Translations under genes and position numbers: made by a program | From: Natrialbaceae archaeon B1-Br10_E2g27 | Lineage (GTDB): Archaea > Halobacteriota > Halobacteria > Halobacteriales > Natrialbaceae | Length of the DNA: 7,891 bases | Direction of reading: 5' to 3' | Assembly (NCBI GenBank): GCA_001563885.1 | Contig: LKMM01000109.1 | Location: 1-7,891, forward strand | Shown here: one piece after another, positions 1-5,727 of the stretch | How the letters are laid out: every line of letters starts with the position of its first letter | Numbering within the stretch: position 1 is the stretch's first letter | Notes under the pieces: model-generated | What the model was told of the DNA's origin: nothing | Databases searched by the model: none | Seen by the model: the letters and a program-made list of their open reading frames with translations, nothing else

Positions 1-232
1 CGATAGCCTGTGCACTTTCGACACCGAACGCACGCGCCTCGTAGCTTGCAGTTGCGACCGCGCCGATGGTGTCGTCGGGTTCATACCCCATCCCGACGAC
101 TACGGGTTCACCGGAGAGTGCGGGTTCGCGGAGCCGTTCGCAGGCGGCATAAAAGCAGTCGGCGTCGACGTGGAAGACGATCCGATCCGTCCGGTCACGC
201 TCGACACCCGGTAACTGTGCTTTTCCGACCAT
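1..232 (-). CDS. dinB: DNA polymerase IV (Y-family translesion polymerase), 5' part only
   Basis: This is the first 77 codons of a Y-family DNA polymerase; the rest lies beyond the left edge. These enzymes copy past damaged template bases with low fidelity and no proofreading. The N-terminal palm motif is visible at residues 20-31 (FHVDADCFYAAC). Asp23 and Asp25 occupy the metal-binding positions, and Tyr28 sits where Dpo4 Tyr12 and E. coli DinB Phe13 act as the steric gate against ribonucleotides. A second conserved stretch follows at residues 57-77, ending in SYEARAFGVESAQAI, equivalent to the YxARxFGVxSAM region of DinB. The roughly 16 residues before the first beta strand are normal for haloarchaeal homologues. 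The start is the only ATG ahead of the motif. The gene is divergent from the lipoprotein gene across a 186-bp spacer. Family assignment is firm; full length and C-terminal integrity cannot be judged here. Confidence 0.93.
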   Translation of the reverse strand, partial: MVGKAQLPGVERDRTDRIVFHVDADCFYAACERLREPALSGEPVVVGMGYEPDDTIGAVATASYEARAFGVESAQAI

Positions 233-255
233 CGCGTTAGTGGGCCGTTCGTCCG

Positions 256-263
256 AATCATTG
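256..263 (-). promoter_or_regulatory. Possible TATA-like box of dinB
   Basis: Read on the minus strand this is CAATGATT, centred about 28 bp before the dinB ATG at 232. The position fits a leaderless haloarchaeal transcript, but the box is a poor match to TTTAWA-type elements, so the call rests mostly on spacing. Confidence 0.35.
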
Positions 264-328
264 TGAACGTTCCGGGGTGGATGGCACGACCCGATTTGGT
301 TGTACGATGGAAGCAGACAATAGGGTTC

Positions 329-342
329 GTCACCGCGGTGAC
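329..342. promoter_or_regulatory. Perfect 14-bp palindrome in the dinB/lipoprotein divergent spacer
   Basis: GTCACCGCGGTGAC is its own reverse complement over all 14 bases. It lies in the 233-418 spacer between two divergent genes, about 47 bp before the lipoprotein TATA-like box and about 66 bp before that of dinB. Length, symmetry and place suit an operator for a dimeric regulator. A wider inverted repeat partly overlaps it: GTTCGTCA at 325-332 and TGACGAAC at 377-384. Which gene it would control, if any, cannot be told from the sequence. Confidence 0.45.
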
Positions 343-388
343 AGCGCGCAAGCCATCGGCTTCAGCCGTTGGTAGCTGACGAACAACG

Positions 389-395
389 CTTATTA
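389..395 (+). promoter_or_regulatory. TATA-like box of the beta-helix lipoprotein gene
   Basis: CTTATTA is centred 27 bp before the ATG at 419, the spacing expected if transcription begins at or next to the start codon. A GGAG at 410-413 lies 5 nt before the ATG and could act as a ribosome binding site if the transcript instead started further upstream. Confidence 0.55.
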
Positions 396-418
396 CACGT
401 TCGCTTCATGGAGAATGT

Positions 419-1849
419 ATGGGTCAGTTACCGAAGGGGGATGAGCTCCGACGTCGGTCGGTGCTGGTCGGCTCGAGTGTCGCCGTCGCCGCCTTGGCCG
501 GGTGTGTCGATGGCGTCCAGATCGGTGGGGACGATGAACCGGACAGTGCAACTTCAACCGACGATAGCGACGATGACGGGGACGAAGGGTCAGATAGCGA
601 CCCCGACGACGCCGAAGAGTTCGGTTCACGGGACGAACCCGAACCGGATTTCATCGTCGGCGAGAGCGATGACGCAGACTATCAGACACTACAACTGGCA
701 TACGATGCGCTCGATTCGGGTGATGTCCTCGGTCTCGAGCCTGGCGAGTATACGCTTCAGCCGACGGTCGATAGCTCCGATGTCGGTGAGGGAGAAGATC
801 TCCTAAAAACGTATACCTACGTCGCAGAATCGCCAGAGGACACCAGCATCGAGTTCGTCCTTCCGGAGGCCGAACAGTTCACCGTTCGTGGCCCACTTCG
901 GTTTCGTCCGGAGGATGGGCCACCGAGTTTCTGGAACCTGACACTCAACATTCCTGAGGAGGTCTCGTTCGACCGGATTCAGCCATACGAAGACGAAAGC
1001 GAACTCGACGACTACCTCGATGACGAAGTCGACGACTACGACGACGAGCTAACGGACACCTATCCAAATGCTGGGGTTGAACTCAACCACTGTACGCTCA
1101 ACGGGACCGTCGGTGGGCCGGTCGTTGCGACCGATACTGACTTCAACGATCCAGTGTCACACGAGCTGTGGCCCACCGAATGTCGGTTCTACGAAGACGT
1201 TCGCAGTGGGCTCTTGATCGCAAGCCGGTGTCAGTTCGAGAAATCGCTCAACGGTGATGCTGGGTTCGTCCAGTACAGTACAATCGAAGGGACACTCAGA
1301 ATGGGAGCAATGACTGTCAACTCGTGTCGAGCGAACAGTGGGATCTACGTCACCGGTGATGGTCGGATCGAGTATTCGACGGTCGAGCGACTCCCAGATT
1401 CCCGAAACGCAATCCAGATCCAAAGTGAGTACGACGCGACGATCTCGAACTCGACGATAAACGGAGCAATAGGCTCGACTGAAGACGGATCCTACGTCGA
1501 GCGGATCGAACGCAACGTCTTTGATGTCCCTGCTGACACCCGCTATATCATCGATGGCGCACCAGCACTCGAAATCTATCTAAACGCCTTCCTCGGTGGT
1601 GACGTCCGTATCACCACCGACACCGGCGACCTCCAGTCGTTTCCCAGTGACGACATCACGCTCTATCACCGCGAATACGAACTGGGCAACTACTACAGCG
1701 AGTGGAGCGGCGAGGAGGCAGACGACGACCTCTTAGAGCCCCGGACGATTCCGGGTGACGATGGCGTCATGGATCGGTTTCCGTTAGCCGATTCCGATCT
1801 CGAGCCATACATCGAACGTCTCGAGGAAGCCAAAGAAGAAGACGATTAG
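419..1849 (+). CDS. Tat-exported lipoprotein with NosD-like right-handed beta-helix
   Basis: This encodes a 476-residue secreted, lipid-anchored protein. The twin-arginine motif RRRSVL (residues 11-16), a short hydrophobic stretch and the lipobox LAGC (26-29, lipidated Cys29) mark a Tat lipoprotein signal. An Asp/Ser-rich linker follows (about 38-76). The main domain (about 80-440) resembles the pectate-lyase/NosD beta-helix: it opens with an YQTLQLAYDALDSGD..LEPGEYT segment, continues with short beta-rungs, and ends with GNYYSEWSG...DRFPL (423-456), which resembles the GNYWSDY...DNYPL ending of NosD-type proteins. A second acidic run (190-215) with repeated DDY units interrupts the helix. 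I see no enzyme active site, so a role in binding surface polysaccharide or another ligand is inference. No nos genes are nearby, so copper loading of nitrous-oxide reductase is not supported. Its stop codon overlaps that of the convergent TFS gene. Confidence 0.85.
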   Translation: MGQLPKGDELRRRSVLVGSSVAVAALAGCVDGVQIGGDDEPDSATSTDDSDDDGDEGSDSDPDDAEEFGSRDEPEPDFIVGESDDADYQTLQLAYDALDSGDVLGLEPGEYTLQPTVDSSDVGEGEDLLKTYTYVAESPEDTSIEFVLPEAEQFTVRGPLRFRPEDGPPSFWNLTLNIPEEVSFDRIQPYEDESELDDYLDDEVDDYDDELTDTYPNAGVELNHCTLNGTVGGPVVATDTDFNDPVSHELWPTECRFYEDVRSGLLIASRCQFEKSLNGDAGFVQYSTIEGTLRMGAMTVNSCRANSGIYVTGDGRIEYSTVERLPDSRNAIQIQSEYDATISNSTINGAIGSTEDGSYVERIERNVFDVPADTRYIIDGAPALEIYLNAFLGGDVRITTDTGDLQSFPSDDITLYHREYELGNYYSEWSGEEADDDLLEPRTIPGDDGVMDRFPLADSDLEPYIERLEEAKEEDD

Positions 1850-2169
1850 TTGTATTCACGCCAGCGATGGCCACACTCGGTGCATTTAAAAAACCGTGTT
1901 GGTGGTTCGTCGGCGGATGCAGTCTGTTTGAGCGTATACCACGCCTCCTGTGTTCCACACTCATCACAGACAACGTCGGTCGATTTCGGTTTCCCCTCGA
2001 AGTTGGCGTCTTTACTCGATTCGATCACGTCGTCGTCGATCTGTGACTCAGTCGTGATGAACTCGGCTTCCCGATCGCGGTCACGGTCAGTGGCGGCCTC
2101 ACAGTTCGTACAGACCATCCGGTCTCCGTCGGCTTTCATCATCGAACCGCAGTCATCACAAAACTGCAT
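1846..2169 (-). CDS. tfs: Transcription factor S (TFIIS/RPA12-like RNA polymerase cleavage factor)
   Basis: This 107-residue protein rescues backtracked archaeal RNA polymerase by stimulating cleavage of the RNA 3' end inside the active site. The N-terminal zinc ribbon uses Cys4, Cys7, Cys20 and Cys23 (CX2C-X12-CX2C). The C-terminal TFIIS-type ribbon uses Cys68, Cys71, Cys96 and Cys99 (CX2C-X24-CX2C). The acidic tip dipeptide is Asp87-Glu88 in SADEPPT, and the protein ends in the typical WREYN. The conserved tip sequence QTRSADE is here QTASADE, so the usual arginine is Ala84. I chose the ATG at 2169, not the in-frame one at 2211, because MQFCDDCGSMM is the family N-terminus, the length is typical, and a T6 tract lies 28 bp upstream. 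The gene stands alone, after the 79-bp palindrome, and ends overlapping the lipoprotein stop codon. Confidence 0.95.
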   Translation of the reverse strand: MQFCDDCGSMMKADGDRMVCTNCEAATDRDRDREAEFITTESQIDDDVIESSKDANFEGKPKSTDVVCDECGTQEAWYTLKQTASADEPPTRFFKCTECGHRWREYN

Positions 2170-2194
2170 ACCAACCGGTAGGGGTCGGTACTGG

Positions 2195-2200
2195 AAAAAA
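2195..2200 (-). promoter_or_regulatory. T6 tract acting as TATA-like box of tfs
   Basis: On the minus strand the sequence reads GGATTTTTTCC, with the T run centred about 28 bp before the ATG at 2169. This spacing supports a leaderless transcript starting at 2169. The same T run follows the large hairpin at 2211-2289 and could also help end transcription of the upstream zinc-protein operon. Confidence 0.5.
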
Positions 2201-2210
2201 TCCCCTGTCA

Positions 2211-2289
2211 TAACGATGGTTGTAGTCTCTTACCGGTGATTGCCCTACCCGGTGTGGCGATCACCGGTAAACAGGTACAACCATCATTA
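2211..2289. repeat. 79-bp two-tier inverted repeat (large hairpin) between the Cys4 gene and tfs
   Basis: The inner arms are 2230-2244 (TTACCGGTGATTGCC) and 2256-2270 (GGCGATCACCGGTAA). They pair over 15 positions with one G-T wobble around an 11-nt loop. The outer arms are 2211-2224 (TAACGATGGTTGTA) and 2276-2289 (TACAACCATCATTA), which match at 13 of 14 positions. Five unpaired bases on each side separate the tiers symmetrically. The element begins 16 nt after the stop codon of the Cys4 protein gene and ends 9 bp before the tfs T6 tract. It could be a 3'-UTR hairpin or terminator, a regulator binding site, or a remnant of a small palindromic mobile element. The sequence alone does not decide. 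Confidence 0.85.
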
Positions 2290-2305
2290 TCAGTTCTCGA
2301 GTCGG

Positions 2306-2806
2306 TCAGTACTGTTTGTTGAGTTGTTCGTCCTCGAGGACGACCGGACAATCGGCAACTCGAAACGTCCCCATCACCGGCATCTCGAGGATCTCCGTCC
2401 CCTCGAGGGTACACGCCATCTCCGGTGGGTCCGCAAAGTGTTCGCACTGATGACAGTACGTGTGTGCATCTATTTCCCGAACATCGCGTTCGTCACCGAG
2501 TAACGGCTGCTCCGGCGAGGATTCGTTCTCGAGTCGGTCCCAGAGGTGTTCGCTGTCTAGGTCATCGACCGATTGATCATCGAACAGATCATCAAGCTCC
2601 GGATCAGCGTCCGATTCGTAGCTTGCGACGCGTTCAGCGAGATCCGAAAGTGGGCTGTCGGCGGCCGACGATGTCGAACCCATCTCGGATTCGTGAGTTG
2701 CTGACGACACGGAGTCAGACTCGGAAAACGAAACCGTCGGTTCTGACTCACGCGTCGAGTCGTCGGATGGTTTCTCGTCGTCTCGGTCGGTATCTCGAGG
2801 GGTCAT
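2306..2806 (-). CDS. Small acidic haloarchaeal protein with C-terminal Cys4 motif
   Basis: This 166-residue protein has no name I recognise, although its C-terminal half resembles conserved hypothetical proteins of haloarchaea. Residues 1-105 are Asp/Glu/Ser-rich and probably disordered; a short segment at 53-63 (LSDLAERVASY) may form a helix. The likely folded part is 108-158, with Cys118, Cys121, Cys132 and Cys153 (CX2C-X10-C-X20-C) plus nearby His115 and His123, which suggests one zinc site. There is no signal peptide or membrane segment, so it should be cytosolic. Its ATG overlaps the TGA of the preceding coiled-coil gene (ATGA), and a Shine-Dalgarno sequence sits 6 nt before the ATG, so the two proteins are translationally coupled and probably work together. 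A link to transcription is suggested only by the neighbouring tfs gene. Confidence 0.82.
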   Translation of the reverse strand: MTPRDTDRDDEKPSDDSTRESEPTVSFSESDSVSSATHESEMGSTSSAADSPLSDLAERVASYESDADPELDDLFDDQSVDDLDSEHLWDRLENESSPEQPLLGDERDVREIDAHTYCHQCEHFADPPEMACTLEGTEILEMPVMGTFRVADCPVVLEDEQLNKQY

Positions 2807-3687
2807 TGGGTATCCTTCGGTGATATGGGTGCGGATTCGGTTGACTCAGTTTCCGAGTCGACCGACGAGTCGGATGCAATCCAATCGAACTCGGTTGTCG
2901 ACTGGTCGATGTCAGTTGCTTCCTCAAGTGCCGGCGGGTCGTCGACGACGAGCGTATGCGATCTGAAAATCGACGAGCGCTTTTCGATGTCGGTAACCGG
3001 CTTTCCACAGGACGGACACTCGGGTTCGGTCAACAACGCGATGTCGACGCTCGTCTTACAGGCCTCACAGGAGGCTTTTCTGGCACCGAGGCGATTCGCC
3101 GCGAGTTTGAGCTGGTCGGTGAGTTTCCGTCTGTGCTCGTGTTCGGCGATCGATTGCTGGTGCTTTCGCAGATCGGCAACCACGTTTGCAACCGCCGTTG
3201 TCCGCTTCTCGATGCGATCGGTTCGATCCATGAGGTGTTCGAGGATCTCCTCGTAATCATCGAATCCTGCCTCGAGGCGAGCTTCGACCTCGTCGATATC
3301 GCTTGTGACTGCCTCGAGGTCCGTCGAGACGGGCTCGATAGACGAATCAAGATCATCGACGGTCGCGTACGCGTCGTGGCCGTGGTCGGCAGGGGCTTTG
3401 GCGTCGGTTTCGCGTTTGACCTGTATCACGCGCGAGCGGACATCCTCGAGTAACTCGCGAAACTCCTCGCGGGTGTCGGCGAGTTGTGTCTCGAGGTCGG
3501 CTATGGTATCGGGATCGATCGCCGTATCGGTGTCGCCGGTCGCAACAGTGTGGGTGGCCGTCAACAACCGTTTGCAAGCTTCCTCACGGGTTTCGTCGTG
3601 TTGGTCGGCAATCTCGACCAGCCAGTCGTCGACATCGGGCGGAACTGCAAACGATATCGCGCTCCGATTCTGGTCATCGCCGGCCAT
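2803..3687 (-). CDS. RHH-like, coiled-coil, zinc-ribbon haloarchaeal protein
   Basis: This 294-residue cytosolic protein belongs to a type I recall only as haloarchaeal-specific, sometimes labelled CopG-like. Residues 9-46 (ISFAVPPDVDDWLVEIADQ..., then a helix through REEACKRLL) look like a ribbon-helix-helix fold: a short strand followed by two helices. Helical, probably coiled-coil, stretches follow at about 61-95 and 112-195. A zinc ribbon with Cys207, Cys210, Cys224 and Cys227 (CX2C-X13-CX2C) comes next. The last 45 residues are acidic and Ser-rich. The layout suggests a dimer or higher oligomer that may bind DNA, but the RHH call is weak and no target is evident. It is the first gene of an operon with the Cys4 protein (4-base ATGA overlap) and has its own promoter box 27 bp upstream of the ATG. 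Confidence 0.82.
   Translation of the reverse strand: MAGDDQNRSAISFAVPPDVDDWLVEIADQHDETREEACKRLLTATHTVATGDTDTAIDPDTIADLETQLADTREEFRELLEDVRSRVIQVKRETDAKAPADHGHDAYATVDDLDSSIEPVSTDLEAVTSDIDEVEARLEAGFDDYEEILEHLMDRTDRIEKRTTAVANVVADLRKHQQSIAEHEHRRKLTDQLKLAANRLGARKASCEACKTSVDIALLTEPECPSCGKPVTDIEKRSSIFRSHTLVVDDPPALEEATDIDQSTTEFDWIASDSSVDSETESTESAPISPKDTQ
2813..2818 (-). promoter_or_regulatory. Shine-Dalgarno site of the coupled Cys4 gene
   Basis: GAAGGA on the minus strand lies 6 nt before the ATG at 2806, inside the end of the upstream coding sequence. I see no comparably placed ribosome binding site before most other genes in the window, which look leaderless. This one decides the start at 2806 and supports internal initiation in a two-gene mRNA. 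Confidence 0.65.
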
Positions 3688-3710
3688 CTGCTTGTGATTG
3701 GGTGGTCCGT

Positions 3711-3717
3711 TTGATAA
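3711..3717 (-). promoter_or_regulatory. TATA-like box of the coiled-coil/Cys4 operon
   Basis: TTATCAA on the minus strand is centred 27 bp before the ATG at 3687, in the 54-bp gap after the RecA-like gene. The spacing predicts a leaderless mRNA and separates this operon from the upstream gene. Confidence 0.6.
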
Positions 3718-3741
3718 GGATTGTTGCCATTCCGGTGGCCG

Positions 3742-4578
3742 CTACCGAATCTTTCTGACGTTGCTAATGTCGAAGCCGCTATCGTTGATTTCTGTCTCGA
3801 ACCGTACAATATTTTCATCTTCTAACCGAGAAAGTACTCCACGAAACTGTTCGACAACGAGCGTTCGAGCGCGTTCGGAGCCACCGGACTCCCACTCGAA
3901 TCGTAACGTTCCATCGGTGGCCTCTTTTAACCGACCGAGTTCGGTCGCCGAGAGGACGTCAGTGTTGACCAACAGGAGGATCACACCACCCCATCGGTGG
4001 GAAGCCCGCGCGAGCCCTTTCAACAGAACCGTCAGATCCGACCACTCGAGGTGGTCGTCGGCGATGGCAACGAGGTCGGTCAACGAATCGACGATGACGA
4101 GGTTAGATGCAGCGTGTTCGGAAAGATACGACGCAAGCGCCTCGAGCACGTCGCTGCGCCCGGCGTGACTGCCGAGTTCGGTGATGTCTGTCGGTCCGCC
4201 AGTGTACCACTCCCGCGGAACCGGTGTGAGTTGAAAGTAATCTCGAGCCAGTTCGTAAAACTCGATATCCGTCATCCCGCCATCCACAAGCTCTTCGTCG
4301 ATAACGACCGACATCTCGCTCGTGACGGCCTCGCGTTCGTCGGTAAAGGAGACGTAATGGATCTCATCGGGAACTCTCGCATTCTCACCTATGTCGCCGT
4401 AGTGGAGATCGAACAGATTCTCGTCGGCTGTCGCTAACCCGTTTATGACCGTACTCGTATAGCCGAACTCCCTGGCCCCGGCCCCCGACTCGCCGGCGAG
4501 CAAGACGACGCTGCCGGTCGGCGCACCGCCGCCGATCATCCGATCGAGTCGCGAGACGCCAAGTGGCATCCGCTCCAT
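3742..4578 (-). CDS. RecA-superfamily (KaiC/RAD55-like) ATPase homologue with degenerate Walker A
   Basis: This 278-residue protein has a single RecA/KaiC-type core. The N-terminus (GVSRLDRMIGGGAPTGSVVLLAG, residues 7-29) is the usual lead-in to the P-loop. The P-loop itself reads GESGAGARE (29-37), so Ala35 and Arg36 replace the Lys and Ser/Thr of GxxGxGK[ST]. Walker B is intact as NLVIVDSLTDL (159-169) with Asp164. A later strand, GGVILLLVNTDVL (197-209), matches the sensor strand of the family, and the C-terminus NVRKIR is normal for archaeal RAD55-like proteins. Related haloarchaeal proteins are annotated as RAD55-family or HTR-like, and I recall that several of them also lack the lysine. 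Normal ATP hydrolysis is therefore doubtful; a binding or scaffold role is inference. The ATG at 4578 is the first start after an in-frame TAA nine codons upstream, and Met4 is an alternative. No clear promoter box is visible. Confidence 0.87.
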   Translation of the reverse strand: MERMPLGVSRLDRMIGGGAPTGSVVLLAGESGAGAREFGYTSTVINGLATADENLFDLHYGDIGENARVPDEIHYVSFTDEREAVTSEMSVVIDEELVDGGMTDIEFYELARDYFQLTPVPREWYTGGPTDITELGSHAGRSDVLEALASYLSEHAASNLVIVDSLTDLVAIADDHLEWSDLTVLLKGLARASHRWGGVILLLVNTDVLSATELGRLKEATDGTLRFEWESGGSERARTLVVEQFRGVLSRLEDENIVRFETEINDSGFDISNVRKIR

Positions 4579-4613
4579 ACGCCCACGTTCGAGGGCAGGC
4601 GCTTACCTGTTGT

Positions 4614-4646
4614 GGCATGGACCGTTCGAAACGCTCACCCCATGCC
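4614..4646. terminator. Short stem-loop between the mptG homologue and the RecA-like gene
   Basis: GGCATGG at 4614-4620 and CCATGCC at 4640-4646 form a perfect 7-bp inverted repeat around a 19-nt spacer, which itself contains a small CGTT/AACG pairing. It lies 12 bp after the mptG stop codon in the 79-bp gap. It may be a 3' hairpin of the mptG mRNA or an operator of the next gene. No T tract follows, so a terminator role is weak. Confidence 0.3.
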
Positions 4647-4657
4647 GGCAACTATCG

Positions 4658-5638
4658 CTACACATTGATTTTCGCCCCGTCGGTCGCTGCCTTCGTCACG
4701 ATGACGTCTCCCTCGAGGCCGTGTTCGAGTAACGCCTCCTCGGCGGCCTCACGGGTCTCCTCGGCGTGGGCGTGGTCGGTCACGCCGTAGACTGCTGGCC
4801 CCCACGATGACTGGCCGACGCCCGAGAGTACCGGACACTCGGTGAGTGTCTCGACGAGCACGCCCGCTGGTGGCCGATAGACACCACCCTGGGTGTCGGT
4901 GTACCAGATGCCGTTTTTGCGTCCGATTTCGGCAATCGCCTCGCCAAAGGGCTCGAGTCGCCCGGCGGCAACTGCGGGGAGAAGCTTTCGGGTGACGGTA
5001 CAGGCGATTTCGTCGGCGACCGCCGGGTTCGCTCGCTCGATGACCGTTCGCATACTGGCATCTTCGTCCTCGCCGTTTCGACCCGGTTCGGCCGCTGGAA
5101 CGACGACGAGAAATCGCCACTCTTCGGGAAGGTGATGGCGGGCGACGACCGGCGGGACCGTCCACTCGCCCTCTGTCGGTGGGTCGGTGGTAAACCGGTT
5201 CGTCGGATGTCCAGCATCGACGACGAAACCGCCGGCTTCGAACGTGGCAACCCCGACACCGCTACGCCCGCCCCGTCCCATCGCCGGGGCTTGCAGTCGA
5301 ACGTTCGGTGATCGCCCGTGAGCACGCGCCGTCGCAGCGAGCACCGAAAGAGCAAGTTGCGTGCCGCTGCCAAGGCCGACGTGTCTGGGCAGTCGGGTTT
5401 CGACTCGGATAGAGACGCCGGGAACGCCGAGTACCTCGACGGCTCGAGTCGCGTACTCACGGACCAGCGACCCGGCGGAGCCGGCAACGGAGATGTCGGC
5501 TGCGGGATCGGCGACGACCGTCACCCGTGGCTCCTCGAGGCCGACGCCGAGGCCGCCATAGAGACGTCGGTGAGCAAGTGAGAGGTTTTGAAACCCGACG
5601 TGAAGTCGTCCGCCGGCGCTGACGGTCGCGCGTGGCAT
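4658..5638 (-). CDS. mptG: Beta-ribofuranosylaminobenzene 5'-phosphate synthase family protein (GHMP superfamily)
   Basis: This 326-residue protein matches the length and pattern of beta-RFA-P synthase, which in methanogens condenses 4-hydroxybenzoate (or p-aminobenzoate) with PRPP, releasing CO2 and pyrophosphate, as an early step of methanopterin synthesis. Visible signatures are GRLHVGFQ (10-17), the GHMP glycine-rich loop LPRHVGLGSGTQLAL (83-97), GRGGRSGVGVATFEAGGFV (121-139), GIWYTDTQGG (243-252) and GVGQSSWGPAVYG (273-285). Family membership is clear. Function here is less so, because haloarchaea use folate-type C1 carriers rather than methanopterin; a role in a modified folate or another aryl-ribosyl product is inference. 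The first ATG fits the family N-terminus, and an AT-rich box lies 28 bp upstream, so it is probably transcribed from its own promoter. The gene symbol follows homology only. Confidence 0.9.
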   Translation of the reverse strand: MPRATVSAGGRLHVGFQNLSLAHRRLYGGLGVGLEEPRVTVVADPAADISVAGSAGSLVREYATRAVEVLGVPGVSIRVETRLPRHVGLGSGTQLALSVLAATARAHGRSPNVRLQAPAMGRGGRSGVGVATFEAGGFVVDAGHPTNRFTTDPPTEGEWTVPPVVARHHLPEEWRFLVVVPAAEPGRNGEDEDASMRTVIERANPAVADEIACTVTRKLLPAVAAGRLEPFGEAIAEIGRKNGIWYTDTQGGVYRPPAGVLVETLTECPVLSGVGQSSWGPAVYGVTDHAHAEETREAAEEALLEHGLEGDVIVTKAATDGAKINV

Positions 5639-5662
5639 ATTCGTTTCGTCCCTACGGGGGCG

Positions 5663-5670
5663 TTTTAGAA
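5663..5670 (-). promoter_or_regulatory. TATA-like box of the mptG homologue
   Basis: TTCTAAAA on the minus strand is centred about 28 bp before the ATG at 5638 and stands out in a GC-rich 89-bp gap. This fits a leaderless transcript independent of the upstream beta-rich protein gene. Confidence 0.6.
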
Positions 5671-5727
5671 GGGGGTTTCGACGGTGGCAACGCCTGACTG
5701 TGGCGGAAGAACGTCGAATGAGTGAGT

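Noticed and set aside
100..351. 83-codon minus-strand frame overlapping dinB and the divergent spacer
   Set aside because: It overlaps the true dinB frame on the same strand, which carries unmistakable polymerase motifs, and its own translation is nondescript.
1001..1050. Tandem DNA repeat around the DDY coding units in the lipoprotein gene
   Set aside because: The repetition is short, imperfect and explained by an acidic Asp/Tyr-rich protein segment, so it is described within the gene rather than as a repeat.
2170..2211. Longer tfs start at 2211 giving 14 extra residues
   Set aside because: The family N-terminus begins at MQFCDDC, the promoter-like T6 tract would lie inside the extended coding region, and the added residues do not resemble TFS.
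2211..2289. Insertion sequence or transposon ends
   Set aside because: There is inverted symmetry, but no transposase, no target-site duplication and no internal coding capacity, so it is reported only as an inverted repeat.
4780..5487. 235-codon minus-strand open frame inside the mptG homologue
   Set aside because: It lies in another frame of the same strand within a gene with clear family motifs. Its translation is Arg/Ser/Pro-rich low complexity, as expected for a shifted frame in GC-rich DNA, and it shows no domain.
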